In this document: positions 46,585 to 58,900 of the stretch, piece by piece
Layout: each line of letters starts with the position of its first letter
Position numbering within the stretch: the first letter of the stretch is position 1
Origin: Neoscytalidium dimidiatum
Taxonomy: Eukaryota; Ascomycota; Dothideomycetes; Botryosphaeriales; Botryosphaeriaceae
Direction of reading: 5' to 3'
Assembly (NCBI GenBank): GCA_037367355.1
Contig: CM074699.1
Coordinates: forward strand, 62,001 to 126,000
Length of the DNA stretch: 64,000 nucleotides
Position numbers and translations under genes: made by a program
Notes under the pieces: generated by a model
The model's database searches: none
What the model was told of the DNA's origin: nothing
The model's input: the letters and a program-made list of their open reading frames with translations, nothing else

Positions 46585-46969
46585 TATTACGCTAGAACTC
46601 TTTCTAGAAGAGTTAAGACGTATCGTTAGATAGCTTAGACTTTCTAGAGGCTAATATAGTAGTAGATAGAAGAGATTTATATAATAGTAGAATAGAAATT
46701 AATTAATAAGTTAACTACGAAAGTTCTAACTATAATAAATAAATATAGTCTATATATATTAAGTAATTAGTACGATTAGTAGTAATCTATAATATTAATC
46801 TACTAATTAATACTAATTAGTAGTTTAAACTTTACTAAGTAAATATATAATAGTCTAGTATATTAGTATTAGTAGATATTCTATTAAGTTAGATTCTAAG
46901 TTAGTTATATAGATAGTAAGTAGTTATAGAATTTTATTATCCGCTTTTCTAGGCGACTATACTATAATA
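46585..46969 (-). repeat. RIPed long terminal repeat, 385 bp (element A)
   Basis: This aligns gap-free over its full length with the un-RIPed copy at 55574-55958. In the first 120 positions I count 33 differences, all C to T or G to A in this copy. It starts TATTACG (formerly TGTTACG) and ends CTATAATA (formerly CCGTAACA). A purine-rich tract precedes it on the minus strand (GAGAGAAGATAG, inner side), marking it as the 3' LTR of a minus-strand element. Confidence 0.9.
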
Positions 46970-49900
46970 CTATCTTCTCTCTAGATAATCTTTAGTTCGA
47001 AGATTAAGTATAAAGATAGTTAAGCTTTCTCTTTAATTTTCTTAAGATTATTTTCTTACTATTATATCTAGTTCCACTCGTTAATATACGCTTCTTACTT
47101 ATATTCTTTATAATAGTACTAACGCTTTTAGATATTATTCTTTTTATATAGAGAGATTTTATCTTCGTTACTTTATATCGCTAAATTCTAAGAGGTATTA
47201 TAAGTATATTAAGCGAGATTATCTTTATTTCTTTCCTTCTAATATAGCTTTCTCTATTAAGTTTTATTATATAGATTAATAACGGGATTAAATATAAGCT
47301 TAGATTAAATAGACCTAGTATAAGATTAAAAAAAATAAGGCTAAGATTTAGCAGTTATAAAAGAAAGCTTAATATTTAATTTATTATATTACTACTTCTT
47401 AGTTTAAGATAATCTATCTATTACGAATACTTTTCTTTCTAGATTCTTAGAGTTAAAAGTTATTTAAGTAGAAGTTAGCGGCTATTAAGACTAAAAAGAC
47501 GTAGAAGACGTAGACGGCTTAGAGATTCTTATTATCTAGTTTAGATAGTAGTAACGTAGCGGGTTCTAATAGGCTAGTTTTCTAAGAGATATTAGTAGAC
47601 TAGTTTTAAATATTCTTAACGCCTTCTCTAAAGTTTATATTATAGAAGAATACTCTAGATTTAGACGGTTAAAGTTTTATTAATAGTATTTATAGATAAG
47701 TTTCTTATAGTTAAAATAAGAGATTAGTTTCTATAAGAGTTTCTATAAGTTTCTAGCGGAATCTACTTCTTTCTATTTAATAAAGTACTTAAATTAATCG
47801 TTAATCTAGTCTCTATTTAGAATTTTCTTTATATTCTATTCTTTATTAGCGTTATTAAAATATATTTTAAGTTCTAGATTAGATTCGGCGTTACTATATA
47901 TAGGTTTAAGTAAAGAGATATAGAAAACTAGATATATATCTACTTATTCTAGTAATTTAAGTTTAAAGAAAATAGATAAAAGTTTTTTCTTAATTTAGTA
48001 GAATCTAATTTTCTTATAGTCTAATTTATTATTCGCTTATATTATTTTAATATTTTTTCTAAAGAGCTAGACTTTATCTCTCTTTTTTAGAGGCGATAAC
48101 GTCTAGTACTATTTATTATAGTATATAGCTATTTAATATATAGCGAATTTAATATCTTAAGCTAGTTTTTAGTATAGTTTATATAGCTAGTCTACTCTAA
48201 GTATAGCTTTTTAGACGAGTACTTCGTAGATCTAGAATTCTTTAAAGATAGTAGAATTAAATTCGTAGTTAGTATAGAAGAGCGTAGTTTATATAGCTTT
48301 TATTAATATACTATTATACGCGTATTAGACTAATAGTAGAAGTTTAATCTAATTATTTTATCTATAATTTAGATAGAATCTTAAATACTATTCTAGCGTT
48401 TAGTTAGTTTATTTTATTTATTTATTAGTTTATAGATATATTATTATTAATATCTTATATTTAGTTTTTAATTTATAGACTAAGGTTTACTAAAACTTAG
48501 CTCTAAATTATAAATCTTAGTCTATAATTAGTTTTTTAGATATCTCGTAGTAGGCGAAGATATATCTAAGAAAGAAATAGGCGTAGCTTTTTACTTTAAT
48601 TTTCTTATTATAAGGGATAAAGTATATCTATTTTATTAAATAGTCGATAATAACTAGAATAGTATTATATTATACTTTAGTTATAAGGTCTACTAAGACT
48701 AGTAGATCGGTAATAAAGTCTATTATAATTAATTTCTAGGATTTAGTTAGTATTATAATAAGCTATAGTTATTTATATAGTATATATCGCGCTATCTTAT
48801 TCTTTACGTATTCGTTATATTTCTAGATAACTTTCTCTACTATTTTCCTTATTTAGAGAAAGTAGAAGTATCTTATAAGCTATTCTAAGGTTCTTATTAT
48901 TTCTAGATATTTATAAACTATAGATTTATAGTATTTCTTTATTAGCTATTTATATAGAGATATAGATACGTAGATTTTTCCGTAAAATAGTATATTATCT
49001 TTATAATCTTAAACTAGATTAAAGTTATTATACTCTAGAGTATCTATTCGTTAAAGTAGTTCTTAGAATAGCGGATTATTTTTATATTTTTCTTAAATAA
49101 TTTATTTTTAAGTAGTGATATTATCTTCTTCTTTATTTACTACTTTCTTTATAGTTTCTTTAGATATTAGTATAGGTTTCTTATTTTATAGTTCTTCTTT
49201 ATTCTTAGGTTTTTATTCGGGTATTAGGTTTTTTAGAGGCTTATTATTATTAATAGAGTTTTCTAGTTTTATAATAGATACTAGTATTTATTTCTTTTAA
49301 GATAGATTATATTCTTTAATAATTTAGGGGCGGTTAAAACTTAACGTACCGTTATTATTTTATCGTAGTATCGCTAGTAATAGATCTAGTTTTTCTTCTA
49401 TATAGTTAGCTCTTTAGCTAAGTATATTAGCCTTACTATTTTCTTCTTTCTTATAATAGTAGATTTTAAAGTAGAAGGAGGCTAGTTATTTAGTCTATTA
49501 TATTTATCTTCTATTTAGTATCTTAGTAGTTATAAAGTATTCTAGATTCTTATAGTCTAAGTATATTATAATTTTATAGTTAGCTCTTTTAAGATAGTAT
49601 CGCTATTTTTTAAACGCTATAATAATTATAAGTAGTTCTTTATTATATATTTTATAATTAAGTTCGACGGGTAATATTTTACGAGAGTAATATATAATAG
49701 AATATAATCTTTTCTTATTATCTAGCTAGCTAAAGATAGCGCTAATAGTATAGTTAAATATATTAGTTTTAAGATAGAGTAGTTTATTAGAATTAAATAT
49801 AATTAATACCGGCGCTTCTATAAAGACTCTTTTAAGTTAGTTAAACGTCTCTTACTAGAATTCTTTCTAGACGAAGAGGGTATTCTTTTAGATAAGTTAG

Positions 49901-50044
49901 ATTAAAGGTTCGGCTATATATAAGTATTATTTAATAAATCGTTAGTAGAAGTTAATAAATTCTAGAAAGACTTATACTTCTTTAACGTTTCTTAATTCTA
50001 GCTACTTTAGAATATCCTCTATCTTCTTTAAATCTATAATATAA
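46970..50044 (-). mobile_element. Ty3/gypsy element A, 3' half of pol, RIP-saturated
   Basis: Reading minus, the block begins with the end of reverse transcriptase and the RNase H segment (NVKEV, FLEFINFY, RFIK, then EAPVLIIF near 50040-49790). It continues through the integrase core near 48900-48200 and ends with the integrase C-terminal pattern SPLKKRDKV, RKNIK, NNKLDYKKI, LVFYISLLKPI near 48100-47880. Every frame is riddled with TAG/TAA from Gln and Trp codons. Upstream gag, protease and the front of reverse transcriptase are missing at about 50045, where other repeat sequence begins. A non-functional relic. Confidence 0.8.
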
Positions 50045-50756
50045 TAACGGGGCCTCTACTACTAGACTTTAGAGTTATCTAGTAGATTTAGTTTTATCGA
50101 AGAATTTATTTTAAAGACGAGGAAAGAGAAGTAATAATAGAATAAGAAGTTACGTAATATAGAAGTTTAGTAGGCCTTATTACCTCTAAGTTAATATAGT
50201 ATTAAATTAGAATTTTAAATTTAATTATAAGAGTTAAAGTACTATTTAACGAGCGTATTTATATACTAGAAGAGAGCTATAATAATCTAAAGATTATAGT
50301 ATTAGATTAGAGCCTTAAATTAGAGGTTTAGATTAGCTCTAATCTATATAGATTCTATAAGTTTTATATAACTTAGGCGCTAAAGTCTATTTTCTAGATT
50401 TTAACTTCTATTAGTATTAGCGAACGATACTACTATTATACTCTTATTTTATAGTATTTATTCTTATTAACTTTCTACTTTCTACTTATATAATTCTTTA
50501 TTTCTTACGGGCTTTCTATTAGACTATATCTTCTTTCTAATTATTATACCTAAGAGCGTTTCTTCTATATAAGCGGCGGTTATTATCTACCGATATTCCT
50601 ATATACGCTATCGTCTTATATTCTTAGCCTTCCCGTACGGGACTAGAGAGTACGGCTCTACTATATATAGGGTTCTTAAGGTCTTACGGCTTATTTTCCC
50701 GTACGGGCTCGCGTTTCTTATAGTTATAAAGCCCGTATATTCTAGGGTTTATAATA
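50045..50756 (-). repeat. Putative LTR of element B, RIPed
   Basis: It interrupts element A and is preceded on the minus strand by a purine-rich tract (AAAGAGGGGG near 50760-50770), as expected of a 3' LTR. It contains two copies of the palindrome CCCGTACGGG (near 50633 and 50699), which survive because they hold no CpA or TpG. Boundaries are estimated from where element A's pol stops and where the polypurine tract begins; no second copy is present to confirm them. Confidence 0.4.
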
Positions 50757-53700
50757 TTATCCCCCTCTTTAGAGATTTTTAGCCCGAAGATTTATTTATT
50801 TATCTATATTTTAAGCTTCTATCGCTTCTTTATTTTCTCTTTTATAAGTCTCGTTTCGTTATATCTTCTAAGCGTAAGCGTAATTCTTAAAAGGCTAAGC
50901 GTAAGTCTTTAGCCTCTAAAATTAATCTTTTTAGTAAGAGAATATTTATTTTTTATACCGCGTATTTATTAGCGAACGTTCGTTATAAGCCGGGCGAGAT
51001 AGAGATAGTTTATAAGATAGACCTTAGCTATAAATATTATAGTAAATATATTCGTTAGAGTTTATCCGTCTATAATAGTAGCGGCTTAGAGGATTTTAAT
51101 TATTTATTTCTCTTTTATTTTTTAAAGCTTTATATTAACTATCGTAGTTTTTTAATTAAAGCGCGCTATTAATAAGGCCGAGTTAAAAAAGTAAGTAGTA
51201 CTAAATCTTCTTTAGAAAAATATAGCCCGGTTATAGCGTATTTATAAGTAGTAAGACCTATTACGTCGTTATAGAAGCTTAATAATTTCTAAGAAGATAT
51301 AGACTATTAAGAATCTTAAGAAGCTAGATTATTTAGAGGCGGCTTACGAGGCTAGAGATTCTATTAACTCTAAAAATTCTAAGGAAAAGCGATTAATAAA
51401 GCGTATATATAGCGACGTCTTAGCTAACGCTATTACGAGTTCGTTTTATTCTATTAGATTATCTAGCGTTAGTTTTACTACTACGCTATCTAAGAGTTTT
51501 GAACTAGTTAATTAGGCGCGGTAGTCTTCGTTTTTTAATTTTAATTTTAGATTCTTTATTTTTAACGAGTTAGCGATATTAGTTAATCTAGGTTTTAATA
51601 ATAGAACTTATTAATAAGTTATTTATATCCGTTATAATTTTCTAGTAGTTTCTAAATATTATTCTATTCTTTCTTCTATTTAAGAAGATATTAAAATTAA
51701 CCGTCGATATAGCTATTATTAAAGACTTTCTCTACTTTTTACTTTTAGTTTTCGTCGGCGTTTAGATTTTCTAAGAGTATTTTCTCTATATAAATTATAG
51801 TTTTAGCGTTCTTCGATACTAGTTCTAGAAGAAATATATAGAAAATAAGATATATCTATATTATTTTTAGTAATTTAAGGCGGAAGTTAACTTTCTTAAT
51901 TCTTTCTTTAATCTAGAATAGTTCTATTTTCTTAAAATCTAGCTTATTATTTAGTCGTCTTATTCTAATATTTTTTCTAAAAAGATAAACTTTATTTTTT
52001 TTCTTTAGCTATAGTATCTTCTAATATTATTTATTATAGTATTTATCTATTTATAGAACTATAAATTCTAGATCTAGATATAATTATTTATAGAGTATCT
52101 TTAGCTAGTCGGTCTTAAGAATTTCTTTTTAAACTAATAATTTACTTAGTATTAACTCTTTATAGACTAATAGCTTATAATCGTAATTAGTATAGAATAA
52201 TAATTCTTATATTACTAATATTTTAGAGCTATTATACGCGAACTAGATTAAGAATAGTAGTTCTATCTAGTTATTCTATATATAGTTAAGATAATAGCGT
52301 AGATATTATTCTAGCGTCTAATTAGTTCGTTTTATTTATTTATCTATCTATAAGTATACTATAATTAAAAGCTTATATTTTACTCTAAGTTATTTAGTAA
52401 GAGTCTACTAGAATTATAACGTAAATAATCTATCTTTATCTAATACAAGTTCTTTAAGTAATCTATAGTTACTAAGAATAGTTCTTAGAAATATATATAT
52501 AAGATCTTCTATATTTATCTTCTTTAGATATAGTAGATAATATACGTATTTTATTATTCTATCTATAATAACTAATATTAAATCGTATTTAACTTTAATA
52601 AGTAGTTCTTCTAATTTAGATAGATTCGTAATAAAATCTAGTAAGATAGATTACTAAGGGCGCTTAGATATTAATAGTAGTTAAAGTAGTCTATAGAGTA
52701 TATATTTTACTATCTTACTTTAAATATAAAGATTATATTATATAACTATCCGCTAGACTATTCTTCTAAGCTCTAAAAAGTAATAATTTCTCGTAATTCT
52801 TTTAATTATCTTCTTAGTTTCTTAGTAACTATATACTAGGGCCTTATATATATCTTTTATAAGTTTCTCTTATAGTTTTACTAAGACGTAGATTAATTTT
52901 AAAAATAGAATTATTTCTTCTACGTCTTTAGTTACTCGGGGGTTATTTTCTAGATTTTTAATTTCTTATATCGTAGCGTCTTCTGCGTAGACTTCTTAGA
53001 TTTTATAGTTCTATTTATAGCTTTCTAGACGTATCGCTAAGGCTATTAGTCTAGCTAAGATAAGTAACTTTTTAAGTTTCTTCTTTTTTTTATATATAGC
53101 GGAGATCTAGCGTTTATTAAGTATAAAAGACCCGTCTTTCTACTCTACTAGTATTATTAGTTATAGTTCTAGCTTTTTTTTTATATAGTTAGCTCTTCTA
53201 CTTAACGTATCTACGCGAACGTTTTCTAATTTCCTTTAATAGATAATCTTTATATTATAGAATACTAATTTTTTAGCCTATCTAATCTATCTTTAGTTTA
53301 GTTTCTTTATAATAGTAAAGTATAAAAGATTCTTATAGTCGTAGTAGACTATAATCTAATACTTAGCTTTTTTAAGATAGTATCTCTATTCTTTAAAAGC
53401 TATAATAATAGCTAGAAGTTTTTTATTATAGACGTCGTAATTCTTTTTTAGACCCGTTATCTTTTAGAAATAATACGCGATAAGATATAGTCTATCTTAC
53501 TCGTTTAGTTAGCTTAAGACTACTTTAATTATATAGTCTAATACGTTAGTTTCTATTGTTATAAATAGATTAGAGTAGAATAGTTCTAAGACTAATACTT
53601 CTATAAATATTTATTTTAGTAAGTTAAAAGTATTCTATTATCTTTCTTCTTATATAAATTTATATTTCTTTTTAGTTAGATTTATAAGCAAAGCTAATAT

Positions 53701-55573
53701 CTTTATATAGTTTAAGATAAACTTCTAGTAAAAGTTAATAAAGCTAAAAAAGAATTATACTTCTTTAATAGTTTTTAGTATAGACTAGTTCTTTATCGCG
53801 TTTAGTTTCTTTTCGTCTATACTAATATATTCTAGAGTAATAATAAACTTTAGATACTTAGTTTTCTACGTATACTATTCGCTCTTATTAGAGGCTATCT
53901 AAAGATTTTATTTCTCTAGCGCTTATAAGACTTTATATACGTACTTAGTATATTCTTTAAGCGTTTTTAAGTATATTAGAATATCGTCTAGATAGACTAA
54001 TATAAATACGTCTAAGTATAGTTATAGTATATCGTTAACTAGACTCTAAAACGTAGCCGATATATTAGTAAGTTTAAATAGTATTATTATATACTTATAA
54101 TATTCGAATCTTATTTAAAAAGCCGTTTTCTATTCTTCGCCTTCTTTTATTTAAATAAGATAATAATCTTCTCTAAGGTCTAGCTTAGTAAAATAGTTAG
54201 CTTTTCTTAATTTATTCTATAATTTATTAATATATAGTAACGAGTATTAGTTTTTTATTATAATATTATTTAGTTATCTATAATTAATATAAAGACGAAG
54301 CTTACTATTTTTCTTAGATATAAATAGAATAGAGTATCTAGCTAGTAACGTAGAGGATTAAATATATTTTCTTTTTAGATTTATTTTAAGATACTCTTTT
54401 AGTACTTTAGCCTCGTTCTTAGAAAGAGAATAGATAGGCTTAAATATAGACTACGTTTCTAGTAATAGAGGTATTTTATAGTTTTATAGCTTATACTTAG
54501 ATAATAATTCTTTATCTCTTTCTTAAAATAATTTAGCGTATTTCTAGAATTCTAAAGATACTTTCTCTAGTTTCGTAGTATTTTCTACTACGCGTATTTA
54601 ATTAAAAATTCTACTTAATAGACTATATTTCTTATAGATTCTCTTTAGATAGTCTTCTTTAAGTAGTTAGAGATTATTTACTTCTAAGGTTTATTTTCTT
54701 ATCTATACTATAATTCGGCGTTCTTATTTTAAGCTAGACTTAATATAAATAGCGTAAGCTTATTCTCCTCGTTTTTTTATACGTAGTAGAATATTAAGGG
54801 ATATTCTTCTAGTCTCTATTAAATACTTTTAAAATAACTCTAGCTCTTAATTATTCTAGCTCTAGCTCTCTAGCTCTAGCTTCTAGCTCTAGCTCTTAAG
54901 CTCTAGCTCTTAGCTCTAGCTCTCTAGCTTTAGCTCTTAACTCTAGCTCTTTAGCTCTAGCTTTTTTATCTTAAGATTTACGAGATATCGCTTATAATTA
55001 TCTTCTAGAAACGTTATAGTTTCTATACTTTAGCTAATATATAGATTATAGGTTTTTAACTAAGATATTCTAAAAATAATATTATAGTTTAGGCTTATTA
55101 TTACGTCTAGGTTAATTCGTTCTTTATAATCTCTAAGAGTTATTTATATCTAATTAATTTTAATTTATATTTAGCTTTTATTATATTCTATTAATAATCT
55201 ATTAAACGTACTAAGTTTATAGAGGCGTTTTTTAAGTTAGAATAGTAAGTCGTTCTTTCTAAAAAATTTAGAATCTATAAAATTTTCTTATATACTACTA
55301 TTAATTATTACTAGTATAGTAGTTTCTTTAATTATAATTAATACTTCTAGTAGTATTTTAAGTTCTTCTTATTTATAAGATATTCCGTTTAATATTAAGT
55401 ATATAATCTAATTAAGAGACCTTTATACTAGTCTCTTCTAAAGTCTCTAGCTAAAAGAGCCGTCTAGTTTTTTAATATCTTATAGTATATATACTCGTTC
55501 TATTCTTTAATTAGAATTAGAGCGTTCTTTTATTAAATCTATTATTTTTATTTAATTTTACGTCTTTAGTAGA
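50757..55573 (-). mobile_element. Ty3/gypsy element B: protease, RT, RNase H, integrase, RIP-saturated
   Basis: Minus-strand order: retropepsin near 55330-55100 (active-site region now INSS, its Asp changed to Asn, then FIDSKFFRKN); a spacer with an AGCTCT array; reverse transcriptase with LPK-like PIYSLSKNEAKVLKEYL, SKLRLYINYRQLNN, YFTKLDLRE and VYLDDILIYLKTLKEY (53980-54000, the YxDD box); RNase H/connection (FINFY, then IETNVLDYI near 53550); and integrase leftwards. It is a different subfamily from element A. TAG/TAA codons replace Gln and Trp throughout. Gag is almost entirely missing because the un-RIPed LTR at 55574 abuts the block. Its own 5' LTR was not found. Confidence 0.8.
54841..54967. 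repeat. Hexanucleotide array (TAGCTC type) inside element B
   Basis: About 20 degenerate copies of AGCTCT/AGCTCTT lie between the protease and reverse transcriptase parts of pol. Before RIP some units may have been AGCTCC or GGCTCT. It probably encoded a low-complexity linker. Confidence 0.75.
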
Positions 55574-55958
55574 TGTTACGCCGGGACTCTTTCTGGGGGA
55601 GTCGAGGCGCGTCGTCAGGCAGCTTGGGCTTTCTAGGGGCCAATACAGTGGTAGGCAGGGGAGGTTCGTACAATAGTAGGGTAGGAATCAATTGACAAGT
55701 TGACCACGAGGGTCCTAACTACGATAAATGAGTGTGGTCTATATACATGGAGTGATCGGTACGATCAGTAGTAATCTGTAATGTTAACCCACTGATCAGT
55801 ACTGATCGGTGGTCCGAGCTTTGCTGAGCGAGTGTGCGGTGGTCTGGTGCATCAGTGTCGGTAGGTATTCTGCCGAGTTAGGCCCCGAGTTGGTCACGTG
55901 GGCGGTGAGTAGTCGTAGGGTTTCGTTATCCGCCTTTCTGGGCGACTGTGCCGTAACA
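55574..55958 (-). repeat. Un-RIPed long terminal repeat, 385 bp
   Basis: Begins TGTTACGCC and ends GCCGTAACA, the TG..CA inverted ends of a retroviral-type LTR. Its GC content is about half, with abundant CpA and TpG, yet both flanks are RIP-saturated. It is the unmutated counterpart of the LTR at 46585-46969 (same 385 bp, no gaps). Flanking pentamers (GTAGA left, TCTTA right) do not match, so no target-site duplication is visible. Its right 33 bases encode the last residues and the stop of the helicase frame, so it truncates that gene. Confidence 0.9.
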
Positions 55959-58900
55959 TCTTAAATACGTTTTCTCTTTAAATAGATCTACTACTTTATT
56001 ATAGTCTTCTATTTTAAAGTTTTCTAGCCGTTTATTATAATCGTCGGTTATATTAGAGTCTATCTCTTTATATTCTATTTTATTAAAGTCTTCTATAATA
56101 AACGACTCGCTATACTTATTATCTCGGCCTATACGGCCGATTTCTTGCTCTATATTAATTAAACTAGCTAATATATAGTAGTTAAATATACTACCGTATA
56201 TAGAATATCTTATATTAGATTTATCTATACCGACGCTTAAAGCGTTAGTAGTTACTATAGCTTTATAGTCGTCGTTATTTAAAAATAAGTCTAAATTCTT
56301 CTCTTTATTTTCTAAATTACTATAGTACGGTATAATATTTAATTCTTTACTAATCTTAATTACTTCTTTAGTAGTAGAGTAAAAGATTATAATTTTTTCG
56401 TCGTTTTCTAAGCTATCGTAGAGCTTATTTAATAACTCTTTTATTAAATCTAGTTTATTTTTACCCGTACTATCTATTAGATTATAACTAACGTTAGTAC
56501 GCGTAGTACTACCTCTAATAATTTTATTAGACGTTAAATTAAATTTAAGCTCTAGTAAATCGAGTAATTTAGTAGGTAGAGTAGCCGTTAAAAAAACTAG
56601 TTGTTTAGTATATTCTACTATTTTAGATACCTCTTTTAAGTAGAATCTAAAATCCTCTTCGAGTAAAAATAAGTGTATTTTGTCGAAATAAACGGTAAAT
56701 TCTATTTTATTAGCGGTTAGATTTAATAGATAAGCTAGTAGTTTAGAGTTACTTAAATCTTCTACGCTTAAGAATATAAGTTTACTAGTAGGCTCGTAAT
56801 TAGGCTCGTTTTTAGCGTCGAATATTTTGGCTAAAAGATTCGACTCTTTAGCTCTTCTTAATAGATCTTCTTTTAAACTAACGCGAGGCGTTACTACTAA
56901 ATAAATTCTATTAGAATATATAAAACTAGGTAGAAAAAATACTAGACTTTTTCCGCTACTAGTACCGCTAATATACGTTACGTACGGCTCTTTATTTAAT
57001 ATATTTTTAATTACTTCTCGTTGTTCTAAAGATTTAAATTTAGCCGTAGAGCTATTATAAAATCTTTTCAAATATAGCTCTAAATTCTCGTTAGTAAATC
57101 TATTATCTACGTTATAAGATAATAAATTTCTATTAATAACTCGTTCTTTTATTAAATCTTCGTCGTTTTCTATTAAACCTTCGTCGTTTTCTATTAAATT
57201 AGCGTTATCTTCTAGATCTAAATCGCTACTACTATTAGAATTAGAAGATATTACTATAGTTTTATCTTTTAATTTATTTAAACCGTCTCGTTTATTTACG
57301 TTTAATTTATTATCTTCTAACCTAGCTTTTTTTTTAGAACTATACTCTATATTAGAGCTAATTACGCTACTATCTCGTTTATTATTAGAGAATTTCTCGT
57401 TAAAATTAGCCGCGTCTACGTCTATTAGATTAAAGAATTTAAAGAATTTAATATTAAATTTAATAGAATCTTCTTCTATTTTATAATCTCTAAATAAGGT
57501 TAAATCTAACCCTCTAGCGTAGACCGCTCTAGATATTCTACTAGAGTAATTAGCTTGTACGTCGTCTATACTATTACTACTACTAGAGCTACTATCGTCT
57601 AAATTAATAGCGTATTCTAGTTTAATTCTACGTTTAATTATATAAATAATTAAATGTCTATAAGCGCTAATAGAGAGCTCTTTTTTTAAATATTTAACGG
57701 TTAAATCTTTTAAAGTATTAGTTAAATTATTAGAGTTTAACCGCTTACCGTTAACTTCGAATAAATAGTAGCTAGTAGAGCTTTTATTTAAATAGTTAAG
57801 CTCTAAGAAGTTATAAAACGGAACGAATACTAGTAGATAAACCTTTAAAATCTCGCTTAATCGAGGCGGTAAATATCGTATATTAGTAGTATCTTTTCTA
57901 TTAATATTAAACGTTTTATTATACGTAGTATCTATTCGAATTAAATTTAAAATGCTAGAGTCTACGCTTACGTTTCTATAGCCGGCTTCTAGACTATTTT
58001 TATATTTTAATAACGTAACTTCCGTACCTCGTAGCGGCGAGCCGGACGTTAAATAAATAGCTACTAGTAATAGATTTAAAAATCTAGCTCTATTATTTAG
58101 ATATTCGTTTATTTTAGCCTTTTTAAATACTATATTATCCTCTAAGATTTTAGATACTAACGTTTTACTAATTAACGTATCTACTCTAGTTACTTTTCTA
58201 ATTAAAAATTCTTTATATATCTTTAAATCTTGCTCGTCGTCGTTAAAATCTATAAAATAATAGTCTAACGTCTTATCTATTCTATTATCTTTAATATTAG
58301 AAACGTCTACGTTTAAGTCTTTTTTAGAAGTAAATAGTAGATTACTATATAGTATATCCTCTAGGCTATCGAATAGACTATTAAATAACGTTTTTAAATC
58401 TTTAATACTAATCTTTTTATTATCTACCGCGATTAAATCCGGCGTTATATCTATAATTCGGCTCGGATTATTTCTATTACTAACGATTTTTCTAGCGTAC
58501 GCTCTAATACTAGCTATTTCGGCGAAGTAGTTATTACTACTAATAGTTAAATATTTATAACCGTCGACGAACTCTTCGTCTATAGTAGTAAAACTCGGTT
58601 TTATATTATTATCTAGTATAGTATCGTCTTTACTAAGCTTTTCTTTATAAGCTAGATAGCTAATAAAAAAAAGTCTAACGTCGTATATAATATACGAAGC
58701 TATATTTTCGATTATTTTAACGTCTTTAAACGTACTAGTATTAACGTCTAGGCTTTTAATTATAAAGTACGTTATAATTACGCTATTAAATAACGGATAT
58801 TCTTTTAGAGATACTTATACTAATTTTTCTTTTAGTAAAATTACGAATAGGTCTAGAATATTATGCTCTAAAAGAGTAAATACGAATTTATTCTCTTCTA

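Noticed and set aside
49115..49300. 61-codon plus-strand frame in the gypsy element
   Set aside because: Phe/Ser/Leu-rich antisense of RIPed pol sequence, no motif.
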